From: Tricholomella constricta
Taxonomy: Eukaryota; Basidiomycota; Agaricomycetes; Agaricales; Lyophyllaceae
Assembly (NCBI GenBank): GCA_013368375.1
Contig: JAACJP010000010.1
Coordinates: 972,633-1,036,632, forward strand
Direction of reading: 5' to 3'
Length of the DNA stretch: 64,000 nucleotides
The notes beneath the pieces were generated by a model. It was not told the DNA's origin. It did not search any database and was given only the letters and a program-made list of their open reading frames with translations. The position numbers and the translations under genes were made by a program. Below are positions 21,739 through 33,135 of the stretch, piece after piece (within the stretch, counting starts at the first letter, position 1; each line of letters opens with the position of its first letter).

Positions 21739-23767
21739 GACGTAGGAGATCCGCACCTATTGAACTTACCACTGGTGTGTGTGGAGGGCAGGCCCCAAAT
21801 GGTGGAGGCTAGACATGAAAATGGGAGAGCAGCCTGGGCTTCGAGTTGTTCTGGGCTGTGTGGTGAGGGGGCAAGTCAAGCTGGGTGGTGCTCGGCAAGA
21901 CTGCCGTCCCGTCCTTGTGCGGTTTCAACCTCAACCGCGCCATCTGAGAGTTTTGCAACTGTGACTGCTTCTACCTGCACGGTCGAGCGGCATCTGCGAT
22001 CGCCCGCATCGGGCCACTCATGTTCGTTCTTACCAAGTTCTTCATTCATCGTTGTCGCAAATTCTGAACAAGGGCCAAACTTGCCTCAGAGGTGGAATCT
22101 ATTCTAATAAAGAGGAAGCGGTGCGAATGTACCGCAAATATCATGCGAATGCGAGGTTTCAAATGTACGTGCCAGGTCTCGCCGGGGTCCTTTGAGCATG
22201 TCCGCTCGACGCGTCAATGTGGCTCACTCACTAAGTCTTTACTTCCTGGAGACCTTTTTTCGTGCGCCCTATCTCTTACCGTCAAGCGACCACACACCCC
22301 AGCGAAATTATGAATATATGCGTGAAGGACGAAGAGCTTCAGCATCCCCCAGGCAGCGAACCTCCGCCTTCGCCTCTAAGTCTCAAGGGCGCAACCGTGT
22401 GCTCATCCCCGCAATTCCAGCATCAATCCTGGTCCCAAGTGAAGGCTTTGAATGCAGAGACTAATGCTAGTGGCCCCACCCGTGTACATATTCGACTTGG
22501 GTGCTTACGATAGACGATATATCGTAAGCACCCTGGACTTGTCCTGGAACGTCACAGCCTTTCTTATACTCATGCTTATGCTCATGTCATCGCGCATCAC
22601 CCGACTGTCGACGCTTTGCCTTGGTCGTGATCACGAGGACGGGAACGGCACGTCCCAATGAATGAACGAATCACTGCATGACATCGCCAGGCTACAACTC
22701 GCAGTGCAGGAGGGGGTACCCCTCCAGCACCACTGCTTTACTCAGTTCCTGTCCAGTCCTTACTACCCGTGCACTTACACGTGTGACGCGTCCCCTTCGC
22801 TGTGGCTGTCACGGTAGCTTTTGTTCTTCGTTCTTCGTTGGCTGTTCCAGCGTGTTGGGATGTAATTTGTACTACCTACTACTGCAGGCTGCAGCGCCCT
22901 CAAGGTCCCTTCCGATCGTGAATCACCGGACCGCAGGATCGCCTTTGCGACCCCCCCTCTGTTCGAAATCTGCTCTAAGGCGCGCCGACTACGAACGGCG
23001 AAGGGGCTTCTTTTCGTACTTTGTACTTCTGCGCCGACTAGCTTGAGTTCGAGCTCTTGAGACTCGCCTTCGAGAAGCACGCCAAAGCCGGCCCATTGCC
23101 CACATGATCACTGGTCGTTTGGTCGCTTGGCCATCTGGCTGGATCTCGTTAACGTTGTGCTTGTAAGTATGTACACGCTTTAATACGCGTGTGTGCTTCT
23201 GAGAAGAATGATAGGTGATAGTGATATGTGTGCGGGAAAAACTGAACACCCCTGGCGCTTCTTTTCTGAGGTTTGAGATCTCAGAGAACCCGTGTGTGTG
23301 GGGGTTGTGTGAAATATGTGCTCCATTCTGAACTGTGCTCCATTTTGCAAGGTTCCGACCTGCTGTTTTTGACCTTTTTCGGTTTTGTGGTGATACGGTA
23401 GGCGGTGATGCGAGGTTGTCGGCCTTCCCAGAGAAAAGTCACCGTCACCGAGTTGCGACACGGAGTGAATGTTGTTGATCGTGATACGCGCGACATGCAC
23501 GCGTTCTTCGCGCCCAGCGTTGAGAATCCGTAGTACACACCAGGCAGGGTACGTGCATGCACACTGAGGATATGTCAAGGGTATCATCAGGCAATAAAAT
23601 ATCTTGAAAAATGTGCAGCCAAGTTTACAAGTCTGGATTAAACGAAGCTATGGGTACGAATACTTTGTCTTCAGGCGGGGTAACGCTCCATCCTTCCGAC
23701 ACGTGGGGAATAACAAACAGCAACAGGAATTCCACTCAACACCAAAAAGCCAAAATCAAGGCCAGTC
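21739..23767. other. Gene-poor stretch
   Basis: About 2 kb with no convincing gene. Short open frames occur on both strands without domains. It contains one strong inverted repeat at 22499-22533. Confidence 0.5.
22499..22533. repeat. Perfect inverted repeat, 14-base arms
   Basis: Arms 22499-22512 (GGGTGCTTACGATA) and 22520-22533 with a 7-base loop. The left arm shares GGGTGCTTAC with the start of the element B 5' LTR, which may be coincidence. Confidence 0.8.
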
Positions 23768-24914
23768 CTAATCTTGCTTGGGGTGGATGAGACCAAGCGG
23801 GAGACGGATGACAGGGTGCTGCTCGGAGGCGAGGAGCTCAGCGAGGCCAATGTAGTAGGCGATGAAGGCCGTGATGACGCCAAGGACGCCGCCGGCTTTT
23901 GTTGCGCTGGAAAAAAAAATCATGGTAAGCGGCAAGGGAGGAGGTGGTGGTTAGGATATGGCGTACCCGGCGTGGGCTTTGAACTCGCCGGCGGCGAGGC
24001 AGGCGTAGGTGACGCCGAGGAAGCCGAAGAGCAGAATGAAGCCGACGTGCTTGCCGAGGCTGGCGAAGCTGGGGAGGGTGTTATGTGGGGTCTGGAGTCA
24101 AGAAGAATATAGCGCACCCCAGGAAGAACGTGACCATGCACCAGCAGACGAGGTAGATGCCGAGAGCGCTCTGGAGCTCTGACTTCTTATCGAAAGCGGC
24201 GAGGATGCCGCTGCCGGGGATCAGGATTGTCGCATAGGACATCCAGAAGGCGCCATAGGAGGAGAATGCTGCAAGGACATGATGTCAGTAAAGTTGAAAT
24301 TGAAATGGGCAGCGCGGAGCGGAACGCGTCGCTCGTCAGCACGTCACGTGCCAAGTCGATCGAAGTCGACGCTTTCGGCAACAATGACGAATGCTGGGTC
24401 TCGCGGATGGAAAAACTTTAGCACAACGGCACCCATGATCATCCATGAAGCGCGTCTGCCGTAGCGCGCCGCGAAATTTATCCCTTGCTTTCCGTAAATT
24501 TTCTTTTGGCCCAGTGGAAGGGCGAAAAAAATGCATGGACTAGATTGCTCACCAGTGGCGCCAAAGACGTTTCCACGGGGGAATTCCCACATGCCGGCGA
24601 GGAGCTGGACGAGTCCACCGCAGAAGATGGCCATGCCGACGACGACGTTCGGGTGAGTTATGCTCCGTGTCGAGATGTTGAACATGGATAAAATGAATGT
24701 CGTCGACGCGAACGAGAACAGGCCGCTGTTGTGACGGAATTAGCCGGGGTATAGAGAAGAACAAACGACGGCAGGCATGGACATACAGTGTTCCGGGGTT
24801 GCCGATGGTGGTGGGGCGCGGGGCGCGAGGAGCGCTGCTGCCGTTGGTGTAACCGTACGCCTGTTGTGGCGGGACGGCCTCGACGCTGGATTTCTCGATA
24901 TCGTGCTTGGTCAT
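23768..24914 (-). CDS. Gpr1/Fun34/YaaH-family membrane transporter
   Basis: Exons on the minus strand: 24914-24787, 24725-24553, 24268-24118, 24068-23967 and 23906-23768; 693 bases, 230 residues, phases consistent. The family hallmark NP-x-x-LGL is present as NPGTLGL across the first intron (residues about 38-44), followed by the expected six hydrophobic segments (for example TFILSMFN, GMAIFCGGLVQLLAGMWEF, ILIPGSGI, VCWCMVTFFLG and VGFILLFGFLGVTYACLAAG). Members of this family move acetate, succinate or ammonium across membranes or sense acetate; substrate cannot be told from sequence alone. The N-terminus is a soluble, Pro-rich tail. Nothing looks broken. Confidence 0.85.
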
Positions 24915-27900
24915 GGTGAAGCTAACGATTATGCGGCGGATAGACGGTAGAATGCAGACGAGGTGAGCGTAGACGCGAGCAAAGGGCCTCCCACTGGCAA
25001 AACCCAATCTGCCGTCAGCTATTTATGGAGCTACTGATACGCTAATCGTTACGTGGAAAAATGATTTAGGACCCCAAGTCATGGGGCATGCGTTGACTGA
25101 TCGGTTGCGCCCCACCGCCGCTTTCTCCGCTTATCCTTCCTTCCCCAGATCGCATAATTTGCAAAATGCGGCGCGTCTTCCGAGCAGCGCTACCAATTTC
25201 TCCTACTCTCCACGACTCCCCAGTATCACCACAATAATAAAAAACAAACCGAACGAGCTTACTCGAAATGTGCACGAACCGAAACGCTATGATTTCAATC
25301 GCAGATCACGACAAAGTTGAGGTAATGCAATACATTATACAGCCGACTTTTCGCCTCACGCAGTCACATACGAGCAGCTTCTCCATCCCCATCCTTCGCG
25401 AACCCCTTTACCCCTCTGATTTCATCATCACGCTAACCTTCCAGAAGCCCCCCGCCCACTTTATCCTTCTTCTGAAACCTTGGTTCAGGGAATAAGCGTT
25501 GTAGCGACCCCAAGTGGCTTTGCATTGTAGACCGTGACGGCGGATGCCGGACCGGAGTCGAGACTCGCGGGATCGAGGCCCCGGACTTTAAAAAAAAGAA
25601 AATTGCTATCCGTCCTTGCCCACAACAAATCTGCGCAATCTAACTGAGGGCCCATGATCCAGCGCGCGGGGCATCGTCTTATTTCCTAAAAGTGTAGCCA
25701 TCGCGGAAACGCTCGCGAGTGCCCGGGTCATTTTTTTCTCTTTTCCAATTCCCAAACCCATATGCGCATGCGCATGCGCAATGGAACAAAGTTTTGCCTG
25801 CCTGCGGCTTTGGCCCCGAGCGCTGTGGGGTGGGTGGCCTACGTATTTGCCCGTTGGATCGTATCACGATCACTCGAACCTGCACGTCTCCAATTCACAA
25901 TATTGCTGGGTATCACCTGGCCACGCCCCACAGCCCCATCCAGTGCGCAATGTGCGTCAGGCTGTTAGGCTATGGGGTGCGGGGTCCGTGCACGGTCACG
26001 ACGACAACAAACCTTCACAACAGTGCGCATATATTCCCATGGATGACGAATCTGAATCTGTATATGGGTTTCCTGGCTTTTTGGCTTTCTGGAGCAGTCT
26101 TCGGAACTTGTCCTTGTCCTTGTCTGTCGCTTCTTGTCCGGTTGCAGAGGCGGACGACCCTTGTTGCCTGTCCCTGCTCTTCGACTCCAGATGTCTGGTC
26201 CCGGGAGCTCCGCGGCTTTAACGCCACCCTACGTTTCGCGCAAAAAGAGCCTGAGGCACCATATGTACATGACTGGAGTTCTGGCGTTGGGGGATCCCGT
26301 TTTGCTGCTCATGCTGTCGCTCGCGTCGTCCCTCCCCTCCGAAGCGAATCGTATCACTCCCGATTGACGCCGTGCATCCGTGCATCCGTGCGTTCCTGCG
26401 TTCGTGCTCCTGTGTAGAACTGCTTCCTGCTTGTATGCGTCTTATCTACGGCCCTCCTTGTTCTTGCTCTTGTCCTTGGCTTATCTATGTCCCCTCAAGA
26501 ATGAACTTCCAAGCTCGTCCCGGGCAGTCGCGTTATTCCAGGGCTAGTGTCTGGCTAGATATATCTCATTTCCTACTCATGCTCATGCTCACGCGTGCGC
26601 GTGCGTGTGCGCATGTGCATTTACAGGCGGAACAGTCAGCTCTGTTACTGTACATGTTCCGATGTCCACATGATCAAGTGACCAAGTGACCAAGTGAACC
26701 CAGTGACCCTCTTCGTTGCCCTTTGCCCCTGCAACTCTGTCATGTTTCAAGGATATCGATACGCCATCATGTTCACTGGGTTCTGGGAGCCCTGAACACG
26801 TACATGATGCAGATCAATTTGTGGTTCTCACTTCTCATTTCTCACTTCTCACTTCTCATTTGTTCGACGTCCGAGTTCGGGTACGCGGGTTCGGGTTCGG
26901 GCGGGCTACATGGGTGGTAAGGAACAGCATCAGTATCAGCGCTGGAGCCTGGGATGGCATATATATTCATAATCCCACGTTCGAAATTCAAATTCATATC
27001 TGAGTATGGGCGCGTTTCGACTTGCCTATCTACTCTACTCCCGACTTTTCAACTCATCTCCGTGCCGCACAGCTCATCCTCCGCCAACCTCACCGTGACG
27101 CGCGACTGCCAGTACGTACCACCGACGCTGTTCATTCACTAATTACTGTGCAATTAGCCATCCATATTCGCATCCGGGTCCGCATCGGCTCCTCCGACTT
27201 CCCTGGCGCTTCTTAATTGCTTGGCCGTGCATAGGACGCACAGGGAGTATAACCCGTACAGTACCTAAGCCCTCATCCTCGAACTCGTGCAGGGCTCCGC
27301 GACTCTTGGCAATACCTAATTAATGCCCCCGGCTCAAGACCGTTAGGTGCGGCCGAACAACTGACGACTCCGTCTCAAACTTCGCCTCCGCCTCCGCCTC
27401 CCCCTGGAACGCATCCTAGTCGGCGGTCACACAGGGCTGCGACGACGACTCCCCAGACCCGAGCTCGCTCGAGCCTCGCAATACCCGATATCCGACATCC
27501 AATATCTTACCACAGGCCTTGGAAAACGCGATGTATCTCAGCTGTATGCGTGTTGTATGCGGCGACACCCACGTGGCTGGACTATAACATTGGAGTTGCG
27601 GCCCCGACACGACGCACCGGGCAGGACAGCGGGCAGCGGGCTGGCATGCAAAGTAGCCACCACCGTATATCCGGCATCGTGTGCTGTCGTCCCGCCGCGC
27701 AACGATCGCCTACGCGTCGGGGACAGCAACTCCGCCCCGCGAGAATGCGAGAATCGCTCATCTCGGCCTTCAAGTCGCGTGCTTGGCAGTGCAGTGCGTA
27801 TGCATAGGCGGCCGGTGCGCGTCAAGCTCTAAGGTTCACACAATACTTAGAAGCTGGAAGAGTCGGACGCCGTGCCGACTCGCTAAATAATTGGCATCGC

Positions 27901-29120
27901 CAGTGAGCCCGGCTTACAGTGGCAGTGACAGCTACCCCCAGTTGTGGCGGGGCGGTAGCCGGGTCTTCGAATTGACGTTTTTCTGGGTCGCGGGGATTCT
28001 TCGCCAGAGCTCGCGGGATGACGGAACCCAGATGGACCGACCAGACCATTGAAATGAATGCTGGGTGCGGACGCTAGGACTCGCTGGCAGGATCCTCTGC
28101 ACCCTCAGGAGCTACTTGTGGCAGCTCCACTAGTACCATTGGGTACTTGTTATTCTGCGTTTGATACCGTGACCTCAGCGCCAGCTTCGAGCGTTGAAGT
28201 GGTATCGTATCCGGCTTGCTAGGACGGAGTTACGGCCCGTCAAAACCGAGTCCTGCGTTTACTGCTTCGAATGCGTTGAGCTCGTGCTGACGCTTACGCA
28301 GCAGTGAAGGTCCCGGGCCGACGACTGCAGGACTTGGCGACCGTTGAACGTGGTTGACGGAGGTTTGTACTAAGGGGCTGGGCCCCACCCCAACATGCGA
28401 TGTACGTACTATTGTACATGCTTTGAAAGACACACCTTGTCGTGTCGCGAATTGACCTTCATCTAACTTACTCTGAACAGGGCCGCACTGGGCGCTGACC
28501 GCTGAGCTGCGATCGTTACAGGGCCAGCGCGGGCGTCAACGCTCATCATATGTCGAACAGTGCTCGGCTCGTGCCCGACATTTGTATACATTACTGGAGC
28601 CCCGCCAAGTATCGTTTGACATTGACATAGACATGTACAAGTACGTACATATCATACTTGCGCGTACCTTTGTATTCCTACATCGCCAGCGACGAGAAAA
28701 TAAGCACATGGACACTCGGTCAGGGCTGATAGCCTTACTGACATGAGCCAAAAGAAGTTCGACGTTTCGTATCAGTTCGTATCTCCCCTGTGTCTGTCAA
28801 TCACGAACAGGCATAGTTGCAATTCGATTGCAAAGTACTAGGTCTTATCCCTCGGCAGTGGCGCGGTGAGGCTGACACTTTTGATCGCCCTATCACATGG
28901 CGTTCAGTTTGAGCGAAGCTCCAGTTGCGTATAACATACGTCAATGATACTCTGCTCATTGACATTGCCATCATCTGCCCTTCGACGGTGCCATGCGCCA
29001 TCAAGCGGCGGTCAAGGCGTGTGATTTTTTAAATGTTATCCGATTGTTATCTACACAAGTATCGCGTGAAGCCGTAAGCAATAATATAGGATCCTCATCC
29101 ACCCTCAGGCGCAAGCCAAC
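24915..29120. other. Large gene-poor stretch
   Basis: About 4.2 kb without a recognisable gene. Open frames up to about 230 codons exist on the plus strand (25719-26417) but are Cys/Arg/Ser/Leu-rich without domains and overlap other frames. Simple repeats occur: alternating gcgcat near 25759-25778, ctcatttctcacttctcacttctcattt near 26830-26860 and aagtgacc repeats near 26674-26705. Confidence 0.45.
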
Positions 29121-30452
29121 TCACGCCGTCCACGTCTTCTGAAGCGCAACAACGGCATCCGCAGCCGCAACGATAGTGCCCTCCGGGCTGATCCATTCGC
29201 CGAACTTCAAGTCCTCATTGGTGTGCGTGACGTCGAGGCCGCCAACAGGGCCCGGGAGGTCTCTGAATGCCTCGGGTGCAGCGGTCTTGAGCTCGGGGCG
29301 CACCTTGTTGAGGTGCGTGACGGCGTCGCGCCAGCTGAGGACGCCGCTGTTGACGAGGTAGCGTTTCTCACCGGCGGGCTTGCGGGGGACGATGAGTGCG
29401 AGGACGTGCGCCTTGGCGACGTCGCGGACATCGACGATGAAGGGAGGGGGCTGTGGGGGCACGCCGCCTGTGATGAGGCCATAGATCATGCTGTTTGTGC
29501 CGAGCTGTGAGACGGTGGGGAGGGGGTAGTAGTCGGCGTAGGGGCCGAAGACGAAACCAGGCAAGACTAGAAGGGTCCATAACGTTAGGGTGTGACGCGG
29601 CTGTGAAGGTGGAAAAGAATGATACGAACTGGTAGCGAGATCAAGTTGGGGATGCTCCTTGGCAAACTCCCAGATGGCCTTCTCAGCGAGGAGTTTTGAG
29701 GCGAAATACACGTAGTATGGGTCGTCAGCCTTTTTCTCGACCTCTTCCCTGGAGACGACACCCCAATCTGAAGCGGTGAAAGTCTTTCCCGAGTATGAAG
29801 GAATCATGGAGGCTATATGATGGAAGTCTTAGGCATAAGACGATGAATTTTTTGGTTCACGCACGATCCATAACGCTACCAAAGGTGCTGGTGATGACCA
29901 TTTTCTCGATGCCAGCCTTGACAGTAGATTCAAGGATGTTACAAGTGCCGCTCACAGCGCTCTGCGAAGTAAGTCAAATTACAGTGTAAGGGTACAGATC
30001 GATGGTGCTCACATTCAACATTTCATCAACGGGTGCGCGTCCGGGAAGGGGAGATGCGACGTGGATGACGGCAAACACACCTGAGTGGATGAATGAGACG
30101 ATTCGACAACTACCCGCTCGTTGAGAAACATACCCTTGAGGGCACTGGTGAGATCATCTTTTGCGAGGTCGTCAACCTGAATGAATTCAAGTCCTTGGAC
30201 TTTGATAGTGTCGCTGAGCTGCTTAGCCTTTGCACCACGGGTTGTGCTAAGCCGCACACTCTCAGTCGAATATTCTTCATGAAATGATAAAGGCTGCAAA
30301 CCCTCGAACGCGGTATCCTGCAGCCAAAAAATGGTTGGCAACCTGTCCAGCAATGAAGCCGGTGATACCAGTGACCTAGAAGAGGAGAAAAATTTGAGTG
30401 ATTATCGGTGAGGCTAGAAAAGATTGCGCACCAGAACAAGTTTTCCAGACAT
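29121..30452 (-). CDS. NAD(P)-dependent reductase, dihydroflavonol-4-reductase-like (extended SDR)
   Basis: Seven exons on the minus strand: 30452-30432, 30375-30302, 30246-30134, 30080-30013, 29961-29865, 29812-29630 and 29566-29121; 1002 bases, 333 residues, all phases consistent. The Rossmann start MSGKLVLVTGITGFIAG has the GxxGxxA/G pattern, followed by the HVASPLPG block and an SDR Tyr/Lys pair YFASK (Y160 and K164). Mid and C-terminal blocks PGFVFGPYADYYPLPTVS and FIVDVRDVAKAHV follow the NAD-dependent epimerase/dehydratase family. Fungal members reduce aldehydes or ketones with NADPH; the natural substrate is not known. It looks intact. Confidence 0.87.
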
Positions 30453-31277
30453 GTTGTTCAAAGATGATGTAGGACGAAGACAAGGAATGAAGGGAATTCT
30501 GAAGAGCCAGCCACCAAACTGCTGATGCTTTATAGGTATCGATGCCTTACTTGCGTACGAAGGGTGATCAGGAATTCATTCACGTTCGGAAAGGCCTTAT
30601 ACGCTCCATGAGTAGGGTGAAACTCGACTGCATTCATTAATCATCAAATGACCAATGACCCAGACAATGGTTCTTTCCGTGTCACGTCAACAGAAATTTG
30701 GGCCGAAGGAGGTCTCAATGGCTTACAGAGTTTCCCGTCCACCAAACAATTTGGACAAGAGAGCTCGGGGATCCCCCGAGTGCCACACCTTTAGTCATGA
30801 CGGTAGGCCCACAATATGTCCTGATGCAGAATACACATTGTATTGGATGGAGCCTCGGACAGGTTCGCAAGGGATCGCCGAGGGTAAACCCGTATGAACA
30901 TGTTGTATAGGCAAACTTGAGTTCGACCAAAGCTGGGCTGAATCAGACCATGTTGCGCGTCGTCAGTGGCGTGCATCAAATACGTTGGTCCGCGGGCAGA
31001 ATTTGCGGAAGATTACGACGGTTGGGCCTTGAGTACATGTGGTGAGTTGGATGCTCCCTGGATGGCCTGATTCTGAAGGCTGGAAGGCTTCAGCCAGAAG
31101 GAGTGGATGAAGAGAAAGACTACGTCGCCGAGGGCCGAGCTTCCCAATCGGGATAACAGCTTGCGTATGAAATACGACCAAATATTAAGTTTCCCTGCCA
31201 CTGCGCCTGAACTCGTAGTTTATACCCTTGATCTAGTCTCCGGTAGCCGACCTTATAACGGATGACAGTCGATCTGT
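30453..31277. other. Intergenic stretch before the tyrosine-recombinase element
   Basis: No gene recognised; short overlapping open frames on both strands without domains. Confidence 0.4.
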
Positions 31278-31422
31278 CCAATGCGGCTTCTTGGGTCCTC
31301 GGGCTTTCGGACTTTCAAGGAAAAAGAATAGATTAGGGACCAACTCGGCTTCCGGCGGCTTAAAGCCAGCCGGGTTCCGAGCCGACAGAAATATGTAGGT
31401 TTTTTCGTATCGAGGTAGTGCT
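31278..31422 (-). repeat. Split direct repeat B2 of element E (outer end)
   Basis: Copy of 31820-31967, identical except for a missing ATT; forms the outer end of the element. It is separated from A2 by a 70-base spacer. Confidence 0.88.
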
Positions 31423-31492
31423 GTAGATAGTACTACGGAAACACGATGAGAGCGGTATTTAACCAGGTCTGCGAGAAGGGGTCGGTGGGTGG

Positions 31493-31816
31493 GACGCGAA
31501 AAGTACTGTGTACCTGGCGTGACGAAGCTTTGCGAAGCGGTCAATAACGAAACTCCCGGAGGATGAGAACAAAACTGCTCACCCAGAGAAGGGGGTCAAG
31601 GCGAAACTCCTGGGGAAGTTTCAAATGACCGCGCGCTTCTTCTAGGTGAGAGAAGTCTCGAATTCGTAGACACCAAAACGATCCAGCGTGATTGCCCCGC
31701 GCCCAATCCAAAAACGCGCGGCGTTTTGTTTGTGCTTGTTGCGGCGCTTGATGCGCCGTGCCGCCAGGCCACCCAGTACTGCCGCATTGGACTAGCGTAA
31801 ATAAAAATTTAAACAG
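31493..31816 (-). repeat. Split direct repeat A2 of element E
   Basis: 324 bases nearly identical with 36389-36712, abutting B1 with only CGA between them. Confidence 0.9.
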
Positions 31817-31819
31817 CGA

Positions 31820-31967
31820 CCAATGCGGCTTCTTGGGTCCTCGGGCTTTCGGACTTTCAAGGAAAAAGAATAGATTATTAGGGACCAACTCGGCTTCCGG
31901 CGGCTTAAAGCCAGCCGGGTTCCGAGCCGACAGAAATATGTAGGTTTTTTCGTATCGAGGTAGTGCT
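31820..31967 (-). repeat. Split direct repeat B1 of element E
   Basis: Copy of 31278-31422 with a three-base ATT insertion; lies between the recombinase gene and A2. Confidence 0.88.
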
Positions 31968-32103
31968 AAACCCTAATAAAAAGATGAGGTACGATGTGAG
32001 GAGCGATAGAGAAAAGTGTTGTAAGGGCGCAGGAGTGTGAGGGGGACGGAGGGATAAAGTAAGAAAAATGACGACATAGCTGAATGAGAAATGAAAACAA
32101 GGA

Positions 32104-33135
32104 TCATGTGGTGGGCGCGTAGAAAGGAAGTTGAACGCGCTCGTCGGGCGCACGCGCTGATCGACCGTATAACAAGGCTTGCAGCATGACGGGGTGCTTT
32201 CTGATGTAAATTTGGAAAGTTGCGGATGACCAATGGCCAATCGCTTGAATAAGAGAGGGGGCGACTGCACTGGACGCGAGGGCGGTTGCACCACCAGCCC
32301 TCATAGATTGTCCAGCTACGTCACGGCCAAAGAAACGGCGGAGTCTGTTGATAAAGAAAGTGCGGGTGGGGATCGTCCCGTCGGCTTTGAGCCAGAGGGG
32401 GGAGCTGAAAGGAAAGCGCCGGTCACGGCTCGCTAGGTAGGCGACAAATAGGGCGTGGGGTTCAAAACACGTGGGCTTTCGAAGAACGACAATGGTGTTA
32501 CCCTCGAAATTGACATCGGCTTTGTGGGAGGGTAGAAAGAATTTGTATTCGTCGGCAGTAAGTTGAACGGAAGTCCGTCTAATGATCTTGCGCGGGTTAC
32601 GCAGCGTTCTGTCGTCTGGGTCTGTGAGTTCACCAAGACGCATTAAGGCGAAGAAACCCGTAAAGAGCTGGGCACAGAATAAGATGTCGTCGTGATTCTG
32701 GGAGCGTGCGAGGGAGCTGGCCACAACATTGAGGTCTTCGATTCTTAGCGCTCGCTTGCGATTAACCGGGACTCCACGAAGACGCTTGCAACCCTTCAGG
32801 GACCGAAGAACGATTGGCGAGTTACGGAATTCGTGGACCTGAGGGAAGTGCGGCTCTAGCATGTTGCAGATTCCAGATAAGTAAGAGTTGACGGAATTAG
32901 GGCGGATGTGATGGGACATGTAGACGGCATAGAAGCTAAGCGTGTCAGGAGTGGGTTCGACTGGGAAGTCGTGGGCTCTAACGAATTCGAGATATGAGTT
33001 GAGCGCGGAATTGTAATTTCGTTCGGTGGTGGAGTCAATCGCTTGACCAAGAGCTATAGCGCGAGTACGAATGAGTCGCTCACGGGTCCAGACTTCTCGC
33101 GCAGGCTGTCTGGACCGTGTAAAGGAAGAGATCAT
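32104..33135 (-). CDS. Tyrosine recombinase of element E
   Basis: 343 residues. Predicted to insert the circular DNA copy by site-specific strand exchange, taking the place of an integrase. An N-terminal SAM-like helical DNA-binding part (about residues 25-115, TTERNYNSALNSYLEF) is followed by the catalytic part with the first Arg in FFALMRLGEL, the box II region as QSMRAGGATALA, GHWSS, and the nucleophile Tyr in FQIYIRKHP. The usual HxxR reads QxxR here, so one active-site His is replaced by Gln. The ATG overlaps the RT stop as ATGA (33132-33135), suggesting coupled re-initiation. The frame is open. Confidence 0.87.
   Translation of the reverse strand: MISSFTRSRQPAREVWTRERLIRTRAIALGQAIDSTTERNYNSALNSYLEFVRAHDFPVEPTPDTLSFYAVYMSHHIRPNSVNSYLSGICNMLEPHFPQVHEFRNSPIVLRSLKGCKRLRGVPVNRKRALRIEDLNVVASSLARSQNHDDILFCAQLFTGFFALMRLGELTDPDDRTLRNPRKIIRRTSVQLTADEYKFFLPSHKADVNFEGNTIVVLRKPTCFEPHALFVAYLASRDRRFPFSSPLWLKADGTIPTRTFFINRLRRFFGRDVAGQSMRAGGATALASSAVAPSLIQAIGHWSSATFQIYIRKHPVMLQALLYGRSARAPDERVQLPFYAPTT

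Noticed and set aside
25719..26417. 232-codon plus-strand ORF
   Set aside because: Overlaps two other open frames, odd Cys/Arg/Leu composition, no domain, no flanking gene signals; GC-rich chance frame.
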